64,000 nucleotides of DNA from Streptomyces sp. YPW6 (GCF_018866325.1 NZ_CP076457.1:1426001-1490000); one strand, 5' to 3'; counted from the stretch's first letter, positions 22,817-32,262 are shown. Numbers and translations: made by a program. The notes: a model not told the origin generated them from the sequence alone.

Positions 22817-23617
22817 TCAGTCGTGCCAGGCGCCCAGCTCGTCGAGCGCGGCCTGCAGCGGCTCGAAGACTCCGGGGGTCGCGGCCACCGTCAGGTCCCC
22901 GTCGGCCGGCCGCCCCGGGCGGCCGCCGGTCAGCGCGCCCGCCTCCCGGGCGATGAGGTCGCCCGCCGCCAGGTCCCAGGGGTGCAGCCCGCGCTCGTAG
23001 TAGCCGTCGAGGCGGCCCGCCGCCACGTCGCAGAGGTCGACGGCGGCCGAACCGCCGCGCCGGATGTCGCGGAGCCTGGGGATCAGCCGCTGGGCGACGT
23101 CCGCCTGGTGGGCACGGACGTGGGCGACGTAGTTGAAGCCGGTCGAGACGAGGGCCTGGTCCAGGGGAGCCGAGGGCCGGCAGCGCAGCGCTTCGCCGTT
23201 CGCGAACGCACCTGCGCCGAGAACAGCGTGGTACGTCTCCCTGCGCATCGGGGCCTCGACGACGCCCACGACCCGCTCGCCGTCCCGCTCGGCGGCGATG
23301 GAGACGGCCCAGGTCGGCAGGCCGTAGAGGTAGTTCACCGTGCCGTCGAGCGGGTCGATGACCCAGCGGATGCCGGTGGAGCCCGGGGAGCTGGCGCCCT
23401 CCTCGCCGAGAAAGCCGTCGTCGGGGCGGAAGTCGGTGAGGTAGCCGGTGATCAGCTTCTCGGCGGCGATGTCCATCTCGGTGACCACGTCGATGGGGCT
23501 GGACTTGGTCGCGGCCACCCCCAGGTCGGCGGGGCGGCCGTCGCGCAGCAGCGCTCCGGCGCGGCGGGCGGCTTCGCGAGCGAGGTCGAGCAGTTCGGAC
23601 AGGGCGGGGTCGGTCAC
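22817..23617 (-). CDS. Inositol monophosphatase family protein (SuhB-like)
   Basis: 266 residues. Metal-binding motifs of the family: the Glu of FLGEEGASS, the DPLDGT core in WVIDPLDGTVNYLYG, and the C-terminal WDLAAGDLIAREAGA. It hydrolyses inositol-1-phosphate or related sugar phosphates with Mg2+; fructose-1,6-bisphosphate or PAP are alternatives that sequence alone cannot exclude. Equivalent to suhB (Rv2701c) in the M. tuberculosis block, where it also lies in the region leading to the principal sigma gene. Shares a minus-strand direction with hemH upstream, 57 bases away. Confidence 0.87.
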   Translation of the reverse strand: MTDPALSELLDLAREAARRAGALLRDGRPADLGVAATKSSPIDVVTEMDIAAEKLITGYLTDFRPDDGFLGEEGASSPGSTGIRWVIDPLDGTVNYLYGLPTWAVSIAAERDGERVVGVVEAPMRRETYHAVLGAGAFANGEALRCRPSAPLDQALVSTGFNYVAHVRAHQADVAQRLIPRLRDIRRGGSAAVDLCDVAAGRLDGYYERGLHPWDLAAGDLIAREAGALTGGRPGRPADGDLTVAATPGVFEPLQAALDELGAWHD

Positions 23618-23674
23618 GGTGCTCCCAGGTGATCGGTGCGCACGGTCAGGTGGGCGTACGAGCGGTCGTACGGG

Positions 23675-24802
23675 CTACGCGTACGGGCTGTCGGCGCCGG
23701 CTGCGGCGGGTTTCGGGGCCCTGGCAGGGCAGCAGCCGACGGGGCAGAGGTCGTGGGAGGGGCCCAGCGACCCCAGCGCGCAGCGCTCGACCGCCCGGCC
23801 GCGTTCGCTCGCGGCACGCTCCAGGAGCAGGTCCCGTACGGCGGCGGCGAAGCGGGGGTCGTCGCCCACGGTGGCGGAGCGGCGGACCGGCAGGCCGAGC
23901 TCGGCGGCCTTCGCGGCGGCCTCGGTGTCGAGGTCGTAGAGGACTTCCATGTGGTCCGAGACGAAGCCGATGGGCGCCATCACGACCGCGGGGGCGCCCT
24001 GGCCGTGCAGGGTCTCCAGGTGGTCGCAGATGTCGGGCTCCAGCCAGGGGATGTGCGGAGCGCCGCTGCGGGACTGGTAGACGAGCTGCCAGGGGTGCTC
24101 GACGCCGGTCCGGGCGCGTACCGCCTCGATGATCAGCCGTGCCACGTCGAGGTGCTCGGCCACGTACGCGCCGCCCTCGCCGTGCGTCTCCACGGGGCCC
24201 GAGGCGTCGGCGGCGGAGGTCGGGATGGAGTGGGTGGTGAACGCGATGTGCGCGCCGGCGCGGACGTCCTCGGGGAGGCCGGCGAGCGAGGCGAGCACCC
24301 CGTCCACCATGGGCTCCACGAAGCCGGGGTGGTTGAAGTAGTGGCGGAGCTTGTCGACCCGGGGTACGTCGAGGCCTTCGGCCTGAAGGGCGGCGAGTGA
24401 CTCGGCGAGGTTCTCGCGGTACTGGCGGCAGCCCGAGTAGGAGGCGTAGGCGCTGGTGGCGAGGACGGCGATCCGGCGGTGGCCGTCGGTGGTCATCTCG
24501 CGCAGGACGTCGGTCAGGTAGGGGGCCCAGTTGCGGTTGCCCCAGTAGACCGGGAGGTCGACGCCGTGGTCGGCGAAGTCCTTGCGCAGCGCGTCCAGCA
24601 GGGCGCGGTTCTGCGCGTTGATCGGGCTGACCCCGCCGAACAGGAAGTAGTGCTTGCCGACCTCCTTGAGGCGTTCCTCGGGGATGCCGCGGCCGCGGGT
24701 CACGTTCGCCAGGAACGGGACCACGTCGTCCGGGCCTTCGGGGCCGCCGAAGGAGAGCAGCAGCAGGGCGTCGTAGGGAGCGGGATCGCGCAGATCGGAC
24801 AT
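23675..24802 (-). CDS. cpfC: Coproporphyrin III ferrochelatase
   Basis: 375 residues from the ATG at 24802 ([23 protein letters not shown]). The N-terminal glycine motif [20 protein letters not shown], the central [11 protein letters not shown] (metal-binding His) and [18 protein letters not shown] identify ferrochelatase. The C-terminus carries [19 protein letters not shown]; with the Cys of [10 protein letters not shown] these form the [2Fe-2S] ligand set seen in actinobacteria. In Gram-positive actinobacteria this enzyme inserts iron into coproporphyrin III. An in-frame start 15 codons earlier is possible but less conserved. Confidence 0.93.
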   Translation of the reverse strand: MSDLRDPAPYDALLLLSFGGPEGPDDVVPFLANVTRGRGIPEERLKEVGKHYFLFGGVSPINAQNRALLDALRKDFADHGVDLPVYWGNRNWAPYLTDVLREMTTDGHRRIAVLATSAYASYSGCRQYRENLAESLAALQAEGLDVPRVDKLRHYFNHPGFVEPMVDGVLASLAGLPEDVRAGAHIAFTTHSIPTSAADASGPVETHGEGGAYVAEHLDVARLIIEAVRARTGVEHPWQLVYQSRSGAPHIPWLEPDICDHLETLHGQGAPAVVMAPIGFVSDHMEVLYDLDTEAAAKAAELGLPVRRSATVGDDPRFAAAVRDLLLERAASERGRAVERCALGSLGPSHDLCPVGCCPARAPKPAAAGADSPYA

Positions 24803-24954
24803 GCCGTCGATCCTGCCACCCGCCTCCGACAGGGCGGCAACCGACATCCGACGGTCCGTCGGGAAAGCGGGGAACGGCCGATGGCGAACCCGCCGGAGCC
24901 ACTGCTCGGTCCGCCCGGAATTCGGCGTTCCGAGCCCCCGGCCGCCCGTAAGCT

Positions 24955-24971
24955 GTATGACCCAGCTATAC
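24955..24971 (+). promoter_or_regulatory. Possible operator/promoter of the MFS gene
   Basis: GTATGACCCAGCTATAC has GTAT/ATAC inverted ends and contains TATAC(G), a possible -10 element, about 28 bases before the MFS start. Weak evidence. Confidence 0.3.
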
Positions 24972-24998
24972 GCCTGACAGGCATGACCGGAGTACCCC

Positions 24999-26246
24999 TT
25001 GCCCAGCCCCTACCGCGCCATCTTCTCCGCCCCCGGGACCAAGGGGTTCTCCGCCGCAGGCTTCCTCGGCCGGATGCCGCTGTCCATGATGGGCATCGGC
25101 GTCGTCACGATGATCTCCCAGCTCACCGGCCGCTACGGGCTGGCCGGGGCGCTGTCGGCCACCCTGGCGATGTCGGCGGCGGTCTGCGGCCCCCAGGTAT
25201 CCCGGCTGGTCGACCGCTACGGGCAGCGCCGGGTGCTGCGGCCGGTCACGCTGGTCGCGGTGGCGTCGGTGGCGGGGCTGCTCATCTGCGCCCAGCAGGG
25301 CGCGCCGGAGTGGACGCTCTTCGTCTTCTCGGTGGGCGCGGGCTGTGTGCCGAGCGTGGGCTCGATGGTCCGGTCCCGCTGGGCGGAGATCTACCGGGGC
25401 TCCGGCCGGGATCTGCACACCGCGTACGCGTGGGAGTCGATCGTCGACGAGGTGTGCTTCATCTTCGGCCCGATCATCTCCATCGGTCTGTCCACCGCGT
25501 GGTTCCCGGAGGCCGGACCGCTGATCGCCGCCGCCTTCCTGCTGGCCGGCGTCTTCTGGCTGACCGCGCAGCGCGCGACCGAGCCGGTGCCGCACCCGAG
25601 GTCGCCGCACACCGGGGGCTCGGCGCTGCGTTCGCGCGGGCTCCAGGTCCTGGTGGCCACCTTCGTGGCGACGGGCGCGATCTTCGGCGGCGTGGACGTG
25701 GTGACCGTGGCCTTCGCCGAGGAGCGCGGTCACCAGGCCGCGGCCTCGCTCGTGCTGGCCGTCTACGCGCTCGGCTCGTGTCTGGCGGGGGCCGTGTTCG
25801 GGCTGCTGCACCTGAAGGGGAACCCCGCGACCAGGTGGCTGGTGGGTGTCTGCGCGATGGCCGTGAGTATGATCCCCCTCCTACTGGCCGGGAACCTTCC
25901 GTTGCTGGCCGTGGCGCTCTTTGTCGCGGGCCTCGCCATCGCACCGACGATGGTCACCACGATGGCCCTCGTCGAAGCGCACGTACCGCGCACCAAGCTG
26001 ACCGAGGGCATGACCTGGACCAGTACCGGGCTCGCGGTCGGAGTGGCGCTCGGCTCCTCGGCCGCCGGCTGGGCGGTCGACGCCGCCGGGGCGAAGGCGG
26101 GGTACGCGGTGCCCGCCGTGGCGGGAGCGCTCGCGGCGGCGGTGGCGTTCCTGGGATATCGCCGGCTGGCCGGGCCGGCTGCGACGGGAGGGCGCGGGGA
26201 AGATGACCGACACCTACGCACGGACCACGACGAGCGCGTGGCGTAA
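24999..26246 (+). CDS. Major facilitator superfamily transporter
   Basis: 415 residues from TTG at 24999, with GGAG eight bases upstream. Twelve predicted membrane helices and the MFS loop signature [15 protein letters not shown] between helices 2 and 3 support the call. Substrate not identifiable; relatives are drug or sugar exporters. The gene overlaps the next one by 44 bases in a different frame, so the final residues ([19 protein letters not shown]) and the start of the oxidase share DNA; the two are translationally linked. Confidence 0.85.
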   Translation: MPSPYRAIFSAPGTKGFSAAGFLGRMPLSMMGIGVVTMISQLTGRYGLAGALSATLAMSAAVCGPQVSRLVDRYGQRRVLRPVTLVAVASVAGLLICAQQGAPEWTLFVFSVGAGCVPSVGSMVRSRWAEIYRGSGRDLHTAYAWESIVDEVCFIFGPIISIGLSTAWFPEAGPLIAAAFLLAGVFWLTAQRATEPVPHPRSPHTGGSALRSRGLQVLVATFVATGAIFGGVDVVTVAFAEERGHQAAASLVLAVYALGSCLAGAVFGLLHLKGNPATRWLVGVCAMAVSMIPLLLAGNLPLLAVALFVAGLAIAPTMVTTMALVEAHVPRTKLTEGMTWTSTGLAVGVALGSSAAGWAVDAAGAKAGYAVPAVAGALAAAVAFLGYRRLAGPAATGGRGEDDRHLRTDHDERVA

Positions 26247-27525
26247 CTGGGCGGGCACCGTCACCGCCCGACCCGCCCGCACCGAGTCGCCGGCGTCCGT
26301 GGACGAGCTCGCGGACGTGCTGCGCCGGGCGCACGCGGACGGGCTGAAGGTGAAGCCGGTGGGTTCCGGCCACTCCTTCACGGCGGCGGCCGCCACCGAC
26401 GGGGTGCTGATACGCCCCGATCTGCTCACCGGGATCCGGGACATCGACCGGGAGGCGATGACCGTGACGGTGGAGGCGGGCACTCCGCTCAAGCGGCTGA
26501 ACACCGCGCTCGCCCGGGAGGGCCTGTCGCTCACGAACATGGGCGACATCATGGAGCAGACGATCGCCGGGGCGACCTCCACCGGTACGCACGGCACGGG
26601 CCGCGAATCGGCCTCGATATCCGCCCAGATCAGGGCGCTGGAGCTGGTCACCGCCGACGGCACGGTGCTGGTCTGCTCGGCCGAGGAGAACCCCGAGGTC
26701 TTCGCCGCGGCCCGGGTCGGGATCGGCGCCCTCGGGGTGATCACCGCCGTCACCCTCGCCGTGGAGCCGGTCTTCCTGCTGACGGCCCGCGAGGAGCCCA
26801 TGGCCTTCGACCGGGTGACGGCGGACTTCGCTCAGCTCGTGGCCGAGAACGAGCACTTCGAGTTCTACTGGTTCCCGCACACCGGGAACTGCAACACCAA
26901 GCGCAACAACCGCAGCGCCGGTCCGGCCGCCCCGCCCGGCCGGGTCAGCGGCTGGATCGAGGACGAGCTGCTGTCCAACGGGGTCTTCCAGGTGGCCTGC
27001 TCGCTCGGCCGCGCGGTCCCGGCGACGATCCCCTCGATCGCCAGGCTCTCCAGCCGGGCGCTGTCGGCGCGTACGTACACCGACATCCCGTACAAGGTGT
27101 TCACCAGCCCGCGCCGGGTGCGGTTCGTGGAGATGGAGTACGCCGTTCCGCGCGAGCAGGCGGTGACGGTGCTGCGGGAGCTGAAGGCCATGGTCGAGCG
27201 GTCACCGCTGAAGATCAGCTTCCCGGTCGAAGTGCGCACCGCTCCGGCCGACGACATGGCCCTGTCGACCGCGTCCGGCCGGGACAGCGCGTACATCGCG
27301 GTGCACCTCTACAAGGGCACGCCCCACCGCTCGTACTTCACCGCGGTCGAGCGGATCATGACGGCGCACGCGGGCCGGCCGCACTGGGGCAAGATCCACA
27401 CGCGGGACGCGGCCTACCTGTCCGGGGTCTACCCGCGCTTCGGTGAGTTCACCGCCCTGCGCGACCGGCTGGACCCGGACCGGATGTTCGGCAACGACTA
27501 TCTGCGGCGCGTGCTCGGCGACTGA
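26203..27525 (+). CDS. FAD-linked aldonolactone (D-arabinono-1,4-lactone) oxidase family
   Basis: 440 residues. FAD-binding VAO fold: VKPVGSGHSFTAAA (the His is the usual covalent FAD site in this family), GDIMEQTIAGATSTGTHGTG, and VGIGALGVITAVTLAVEP. C-terminal ALO domain ends HWGKIHTRDAAYL and YPRFGEFTALRDRLDPDRMFGNDYL. Catalyses O2-linked oxidation of a sugar lactone or alditol; the exact substrate is open (alditol oxidase is an alternative). Begins within the end of the MFS gene, which may import or export the substrate. A 20-base-pair terminator stem follows at 27548. Confidence 0.85.
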   Translation: MTDTYARTTTSAWRNWAGTVTARPARTESPASVDELADVLRRAHADGLKVKPVGSGHSFTAAAATDGVLIRPDLLTGIRDIDREAMTVTVEAGTPLKRLNTALAREGLSLTNMGDIMEQTIAGATSTGTHGTGRESASISAQIRALELVTADGTVLVCSAEENPEVFAAARVGIGALGVITAVTLAVEPVFLLTAREEPMAFDRVTADFAQLVAENEHFEFYWFPHTGNCNTKRNNRSAGPAAPPGRVSGWIEDELLSNGVFQVACSLGRAVPATIPSIARLSSRALSARTYTDIPYKVFTSPRRVRFVEMEYAVPREQAVTVLRELKAMVERSPLKISFPVEVRTAPADDMALSTASGRDSAYIAVHLYKGTPHRSYFTAVERIMTAHAGRPHWGKIHTRDAAYLSGVYPRFGEFTALRDRLDPDRMFGNDYLRRVLGD

Positions 27526-27547
27526 GTCCGGACCGCGTCCGGTGTGC

Positions 27548-27593
27548 CCTCGGCCCCGGTCCCCCGCGAGCGAGCGGGGGACCGGGGCCGAGG
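27548..27593. terminator. Strong bidirectional terminator
   Basis: Perfect 20-base arms (27548-27567 and 27574-27593) with loop GAGCGA, between convergent genes. Confidence 0.88.
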
Positions 27594-27613
27594 GGTTCGC
27601 GTGCGTACGCAGG

Positions 27614-28765
27614 TCACTCGGCGTCGGCGCCGGGCGGGCCCTGTTCGCCCGCTCCGGGGCCGGCGTCCGTGCCGGCCGGGGGTTCCCCGTCGCCGGTGTC
27701 TCCGGGGTCCGAGGGAGTGGGCCCGGTCGGGTCGGGGGTGGGCTCACCGGCGGATCCGGAGGGCGTGGGGGTCGGGCTGGGCTCGGTGGTCGGGTTCTCA
27801 CCGCCCGTACCGGTACCCGGGTCCGGGCTCGCGCCGCCGTCGCCGCCGTCCGTGGCAGGAGCGGATCCGGTGCCGTCGCCGGGAGTCGGAGCCTGCTCGT
27901 CCGCTCCCCCGCCCTGGCCGGTGTCCCCGGAGGGGGTGGGGCCAGCGGGGCCGGAGCCCCGGTCGCCGCCGCGGACCACGGAGCCGAGGGTGGTGCCCTG
28001 GCCGCCGCTGAGGTCGTTGCCCGAGAGCACCTCGAACGCGGTGATCCCGGCCATCGAGACCGCGAAGACCGCGGCGGCGGCGAGCGCCGGGCGCTTCCAG
28101 CCGCGCAGCCGGGTGCCGTGGGTGACCCCCTCGCCGAAGGCGTCGTCGGGAACGGCGGCCGGATCTGCTCCGGCCGCCGGGAGCATCTGCGTACGGTCGT
28201 CGGCGCGCGGCAGCAGCTGGGTACGGTCCGCGTCGGCTCCGGGGCCTCCGGCCGGCGGGACGCGGAGCATCCGGGTCCGCTCGTCGCCGAGACGCAGCAG
28301 CTGTGTCCGGTCCGCGTCGAGCGGCCTCAGGAGCTGCGTGCTCTCCGCGTCCGGGACCACCTCCGGGACCGTGCCCGGGCCGACCGTGGGCAGCACCGTG
28401 GTGGCGTCGCCCGCCGGCGGCTCCTCCACCGGGTCCGGTTCAGTCCGCCGGGCGGCGGCTCTTCGCCCGGCGGGCGTCGTCTCCTTGGTGCGCACGGTCA
28501 CCTGGCGGCCCTCCGGGTGGGTCACCTGAACCGTCACCTCGCGGATCTGCTCGCCGGTGCGGCGGAAGAAGTGCTGGAAGACCGAGCCGCCGCAGGTGGC
28601 GACGACGCTCATCACTCCCGCGCCGGCGATGGTGCCGTACACGCCCAACTGCGAGGCCAGCACCGCTGCCGCGACGGCCGCCACGGCGCTCCCGGCGACC
28701 TGCGGGAGGCTCAGATCTATGCGCTTCTCCTTGGGTTCTGCGTCACTTTCCGGCTTCTGAACCAT
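27614..28765 (-). CDS. Membrane protein with repeated Thr-Gln-Leu-Leu motifs and Pro/Gly-rich tail
   Basis: 383 residues from the ATG at 28765 (AGGGG seven bases upstream). Residues 15-50 hold a glycine/alanine-rich membrane segment (VAAAVLASQLGVYGTIAGAG). The middle, about residues 135-205, repeats a short motif five times: STQLLRP, DRTQLLR, RTRMLR, DRTQLLP, DRTQMLP. A second membrane helix (about 230-250, LAAAAVFAVSMAGITAFEVL) precedes a long low-complexity tail of Gly, Pro, Thr and Asp, probably outside the cell. No enzyme domain is recognised. The repeats look like docking or phosphorylation sites. Divergent from sepH across 400 bases. Confidence 0.7.
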   Translation of the reverse strand: MVQKPESDAEPKEKRIDLSLPQVAGSAVAAVAAAVLASQLGVYGTIAGAGVMSVVATCGGSVFQHFFRRTGEQIREVTVQVTHPEGRQVTVRTKETTPAGRRAAARRTEPDPVEEPPAGDATTVLPTVGPGTVPEVVPDAESTQLLRPLDADRTQLLRLGDERTRMLRVPPAGGPGADADRTQLLPRADDRTQMLPAAGADPAAVPDDAFGEGVTHGTRLRGWKRPALAAAAVFAVSMAGITAFEVLSGNDLSGGQGTTLGSVVRGGDRGSGPAGPTPSGDTGQGGGADEQAPTPGDGTGSAPATDGGDGGASPDPGTGTGGENPTTEPSPTPTPSGSAGEPTPDPTGPTPSDPGDTGDGEPPAGTDAGPGAGEQGPPGADAE

Positions 28766-29173
28766 TACCAGCCCCTGCTTGACATCTCTCCCACTCTGCA
28801 ACAGGAAGGGACAAATGAGCGAAGTGGATAGTTCCGTTTCCGGTGATTGTGTGAAGCACGACACGCATCGAGGGCATTTCGCCGAGAACTGGGTACTTCA
28901 ACTCCCGCACTCCGCGAGAACTTCGGCGGCGCGCCGGTCCACCCCGGTGGCCCGAATGGAGTACTGTGACGAGCCCTGGGGCGGACTCCGACGTGGGAAG
29001 CCGCAGCCACCGGAGGAGCCGACGGCGGCACCCTAGGTGGGCGAACCAGGGCGAGCGCCCGACACGCCGGGCAATTTGGCAAGGTTGTGGCAGGCTGCAC
29101 CCGGGCAGGTCACACTCGACTAGCGGAAGCAGCGACGCACGTGACGTCGGCAGGCACCACCCGGGAGGTCCCC
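28766..29173. promoter_or_regulatory. Divergent region between Thr-Gln-Leu-Leu protein gene and sepH, 400 bases
   Basis: No gene. The half nearest the minus-strand gene is AT-richer (28790-28860). Nearer sepH, GGGCGAGCGCCC (29050-29061) can fold, followed by a less GC-rich stretch CAATTTGGCAAGG (29072-29084). The sepH ribosome site GGGAGG sits six bases before its ATG. I considered and did not find a known RNA family here. Confidence 0.3.
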
Positions 29174-30262
29174 ATGCCCGAACTGCGTGTCGTGGCCGTC
29201 TCCAACGACGGCACACGACTGGTGCTCAAGGCTGCGGACAGCACGGAGTACACGCTTCCGATCGATGAGCGGCTGCGCGCCGCCGTGCGCAACGACCGCG
29301 CCCGGCTCGGCCAGATCGAGATCGAGGTGGAGAGCCACCTCCGTCCCCGCGACATCCAGGCCCGCATACGGGCCGGTGCCTCCGCGGAGGAGGTCGCTCA
29401 GTTCGCGGGCATCCCCGTCGACCGTGTACGCCGCTTCGAGGGCCCCGTGCTCGCGGAGCGCGCTTTCATGGCGGAGCGGGCCCGGAAGACTCCTGTGCGC
29501 CGTCCCGGCGAGAACACCGGCCCCCAGCTCGGCGAGGCGGTGCAGGAGCGGCTCCTGCTGCGCGGCGCCGACAAGGAAACCGTCCAGTGGGACTCGTGGC
29601 GCCGTGACGACGGCACCTGGGAAGTCCTGCTCGTCTACCGGGTCGCGGGCGAACCGCACTCGGCGAGCTGGACGTACGACCCGCCCAGGCGGCTGGTCCA
29701 GGCGCTGGACGACGAGGCACGCTCGCTGATCGGCGAGACCGACGACGTCGCAGCGCCGGAGCCCAGCTTCCCGTTCGTGCCCCGGATCGCCCGCCTGCCG
29801 CGCGACCGTCCGCTGGACCGGAGTCTGGACCGGCAGGCCGAGCGCGAGCGCCCGCTGGACCGGCAGATCGAGCGGGCGACGCCGGTCGCCGAGCCCGAGG
29901 AGTACGTGAGCAGCGCGTCGGCCGGTGAGCGTGACTCGCTGACCAGCCTGCTGGAGGCGGTGCCGAGCTTCCGGGGCGACATGGTCGTGCCGGAGCGGCC
30001 CGTACAGCCCGAGCCGGCCGCGCTGGAACCGGCGGAGGAGGCGGAGGCGGACGAGTCGCCGGCCGCCGCCGCTTCGGCGGCCGGGGCGGGGTCCGCGTAC
30101 GCGGATGTGCTGATGCCCCGGGCGGTCGCCGGTCATCGCGACCGGCTGACCGGGACGACGGACCGTCAGGCGGAGGCGGACGGAGTCCGGCCGGGCCGCC
30201 GGGCCGCCGTGCCGAGCTGGGACGAGATCGTCTTCGGCACCCGGCGCAAGAAGCAGGACTGA
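29174..30262 (+). CDS. sepH: Cell division protein SepH
   Basis: 362 residues from the ATG at 29174; GGGAGG lies upstream. Residues 1-170 form the DUF3071 region with the helix-turn-helix-like motif RARIRAGASAEEVAQFAGIPVDRVRRFEGP (two stretches quoted: RPRDIQARIRAGASAEEVAQ, then FAGIPVDRVRRFE). A long disordered, Glu/Pro/Ala-rich linker follows, and the C-terminal end PSWDEIVFGTRRKKQD is the conserved SepH tail. SepH binds FtsZ and stimulates its assembly in sporulation septation of Streptomyces. The gene is single, between a divergent membrane protein and a convergent sulfurtransferase; a perfect palindrome terminates it. Confidence 0.93.
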   Translation: MPELRVVAVSNDGTRLVLKAADSTEYTLPIDERLRAAVRNDRARLGQIEIEVESHLRPRDIQARIRAGASAEEVAQFAGIPVDRVRRFEGPVLAERAFMAERARKTPVRRPGENTGPQLGEAVQERLLLRGADKETVQWDSWRRDDGTWEVLLVYRVAGEPHSASWTYDPPRRLVQALDDEARSLIGETDDVAAPEPSFPFVPRIARLPRDRPLDRSLDRQAERERPLDRQIERATPVAEPEEYVSSASAGERDSLTSLLEAVPSFRGDMVVPERPVQPEPAALEPAEEAEADESPAAAASAAGAGSAYADVLMPRAVAGHRDRLTGTTDRQAEADGVRPGRRAAVPSWDEIVFGTRRKKQD

Positions 30263-30281
30263 CCGGGGATGACCACCGGTG

Positions 30282-30321
30282 GGAGCGGGGGCCGTACGCG
30301 ATCGCGTACGGCCCCCGCTCC
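30282..30321. terminator. Perfect 40-base palindrome, bidirectional terminator
   Basis: Bases 30282-30301 are exactly complementary to 30302-30321, with no spacer; centre GCGA/TCGC. It lies between the stops of sepH and the convergent sulfurtransferase gene. Confidence 0.85.
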
Positions 30322-30346
30322 TTCGTCGTCGCCCGGCGCCGCGGGA

Positions 30347-31177
30347 TTACTGCGGCTCGGGCCCCGTGGCGACCGGCCGGGAGGGGTCCGAGGACCACTC
30401 GGACCAGGAGCCCGGGTAGAGGACACCGGTGAAGCCGGCGATCTCCAGGGCCAGCACCTCGTGCGCGCCGGATACCCCGGATCCGCAGTAGACGCCCACG
30501 CCTTCGGCGCCGGCCTTCGCGCCCAGGCCCGCGAACCGCGCGGCCAGTCGTTCGGCCGGAAGGTAGCGGCCGTCCCCGTCGACGTTCTGCGTGGTGGGCG
30601 CGGAGACGGCCCCGGGGATATGGCCGCCCACGCGGTCGATCGGCTCCACATCTCCCCGGTACCGCTCGGCCGCCCGTGCGTCCAGGAGCAGACCCGACCG
30701 GGCGAAGGCCGCCGCGCTCTCCGCGTCCAGGGTGGGCAGGGCACCCGGTTTCGGCCGGAAATCGCCCTCGGCGGGCCGGGGGATCTCCGTGCTGAGGTCA
30801 CCGGTCCACGCGGCGAGCCCGCCGTCCAGGACCCGCACGTCGCTGTGCCCGGTCCAGCGCAGCAGCCACCAGGCGCGGGCCGCGGCCCAGCCCTTCCCGC
30901 CGTCGTACACCACCACGGGGGTGTCCTGGCCGACCCCGGCCCGGCGCATCACGGCGCCGAAGGCCTCCGGATCCGGGAGGGGGTGGCGGCCGCCGTCGCC
31001 CGCCGGTCCGGCCAGCTCCGTGTCGAGGTCGACGAAGACCGCGCCGGGCAGGTGGCCGGCCTCGTAGGCCGGGCGGCCGTTCGGGCCGCCGAGCTGCCAG
31101 CGGACGTCCAGGAGTACGGGGGGCCGCGTCCCGGCCGACTCGCTCGCGCATTCGGATGCGGTGATGATGGGCTTCAT
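30347..31177 (-). CDS. sseA: Sulfurtransferase, mercaptopyruvate type (tandem rhodanese)
   Basis: 276 residues. The ATG at 31177 is preferred because GAGG sits nine bases upstream; the ATG at 31186 has no room for a ribosome site. Two rhodanese domains: the first, inactive, includes VLLDVRWQLGG and AGHLPGAVFVDLD; the second has GHIPGAVSAPT and the active loop VYCGSGVSGAHE with catalytic Cys. A CG(S/A)GV loop is typical of 3-mercaptopyruvate sulfurtransferase, while thiosulfate enzymes have CRKGVT. It moves sulfur from mercaptopyruvate to thiol acceptors or cyanide. Confidence 0.87.
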   Translation of the reverse strand: MKPIITASECASESAGTRPPVLLDVRWQLGGPNGRPAYEAGHLPGAVFVDLDTELAGPAGDGGRHPLPDPEAFGAVMRRAGVGQDTPVVVYDGGKGWAAARAWWLLRWTGHSDVRVLDGGLAAWTGDLSTEIPRPAEGDFRPKPGALPTLDAESAAAFARSGLLLDARAAERYRGDVEPIDRVGGHIPGAVSAPTTQNVDGDGRYLPAERLAARFAGLGAKAGAEGVGVYCGSGVSGAHEVLALEIAGFTGVLYPGSWSEWSSDPSRPVATGPEPQ

Positions 31178-31412
31178 GGGTGCCATCCTCGCGCAGCGGG
31201 GGCGGCACCCGTAACGGCATCGGACAGGACGGCCGGCGGGAATCCGGCCGCCCTCCGCCGAGAACCCGGACGACGCGGCGCGGCCGGTGCGCCTCCCGCG
31301 CCGGGGGTGCAAGCATCTGCACGGGGTCCGCCGACCACGTCCTGACCCGGGACCGCGTCGCTGTCCCGTTCCCCCGCACGGCCACCACAACGGTCCGAGG
31401 AGAGAGAAGACG

Positions 31413-32189
31413 ATGACCGAGGCTCCCGCCCGGCGCACGCCCGGAACACCTTGCTGGGTGAGTCTGATCGTGCACGGCCTGACCGCGACCCAGGAGTTCT
31501 ACGGGGCCCTGTTCGACTGGGAGTTCCGGCCGGGCCCCGACCAACTGGGCCCCTACGTCCGCGGGCTGCTGCACGGCGAGGAGGTCGCGGGCATCGGCCA
31601 GCTGCCGCCCGACCGGCATCTGCCCATCGCCTGGACCACCTACCTCGCCACGGACGACGCCGACGCCACGGCGGAGGCCATCCGCTCCTGCGGCGGGACG
31701 GTCGCGGTCGGCCCGCTGGACGCGGGGGACGCCGGGCGGCTGGCGATCGCCTCCGACCCGAGCGGGGCGGTCTTCGGCATCTGGCAGGGCTGGCGCCACA
31801 TCGGCACGACGTCGGCGGGCGCACCCGGCACGCCCGTCTGGAACGAGCTGGTGACCCGGGAGACCTCGATGGTCGCGAAGTTCTACCAGACGGTCTTCGG
31901 CTACGAGACGGAGGCGGTGCTCTCGGCCGACTTCGACTACCAGACGCTGCACCTGGGCGACGCGGCGGTGGCGGCCCTCCACGGCGTCGGCCACGCGCTG
32001 CCGCGCGACCGGGGGCCGCACTGGATGACGTACTTCGAGGTCGCCGACACCGACCGGGCCGCGGCCCGCGTGGTGGAGCTGGGCGGACGCGTCCTGCAGC
32101 CGCCGCGGGAAGGGGTGAGCGGCAGGCCGGCGACGGTCGCGGACCCGGAGGGTGCCGTGTTCACCGTCGTCCGGTCGCCGGAACGCTGA
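31413..32189 (+). CDS. VOC-family protein, two glyoxalase-like domains
   Basis: 258 residues from the ATG at 31413, preceded by GAGGAGAGAGAAG. Two tandem vicinal-oxygen-chelate modules: PGTPCWVSLIVHGLTATQEF to AIASDPSGAVFGIWQ, and PVWNELVTRETSMVAKFYQ to TVADPEGAVFTVVRSP. Each half keeps the strand pattern, but the metal-ligand residues of true glyoxalase I are not obvious. It resembles the hydroxylase/27-kDa antigen group of Streptomyces VOC proteins. Substrate unknown. Confidence 0.83.
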   Translation: MTEAPARRTPGTPCWVSLIVHGLTATQEFYGALFDWEFRPGPDQLGPYVRGLLHGEEVAGIGQLPPDRHLPIAWTTYLATDDADATAEAIRSCGGTVAVGPLDAGDAGRLAIASDPSGAVFGIWQGWRHIGTTSAGAPGTPVWNELVTRETSMVAKFYQTVFGYETEAVLSADFDYQTLHLGDAAVAALHGVGHALPRDRGPHWMTYFEVADTDRAAARVVELGGRVLQPPREGVSGRPATVADPEGAVFTVVRSPER

Positions 32190-32221
32190 CCTCCGGCGAC
32201 CGGTCACCGCATCGGCCGGTC

Positions 32222-32254
32222 CGCCTCCGGAGGACGTCCTGCCCTCCGGAGGCG
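32222..32254. terminator. Terminator between convergent genes
   Basis: CGCCTCCGGAG (32222-32232) pairs with CTCCGGAGGCG (32244-32254). Confidence 0.78.
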
Positions 32255-32262
32255 TGGGAAGG

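Noticed and set aside
28960..29170. SRP RNA, RNase P or another known RNA before sepH
   Set aside because: The conserved SRP core (GGTCAGG...GGAAGGAAGCAGCC) and RNase P blocks are not present.
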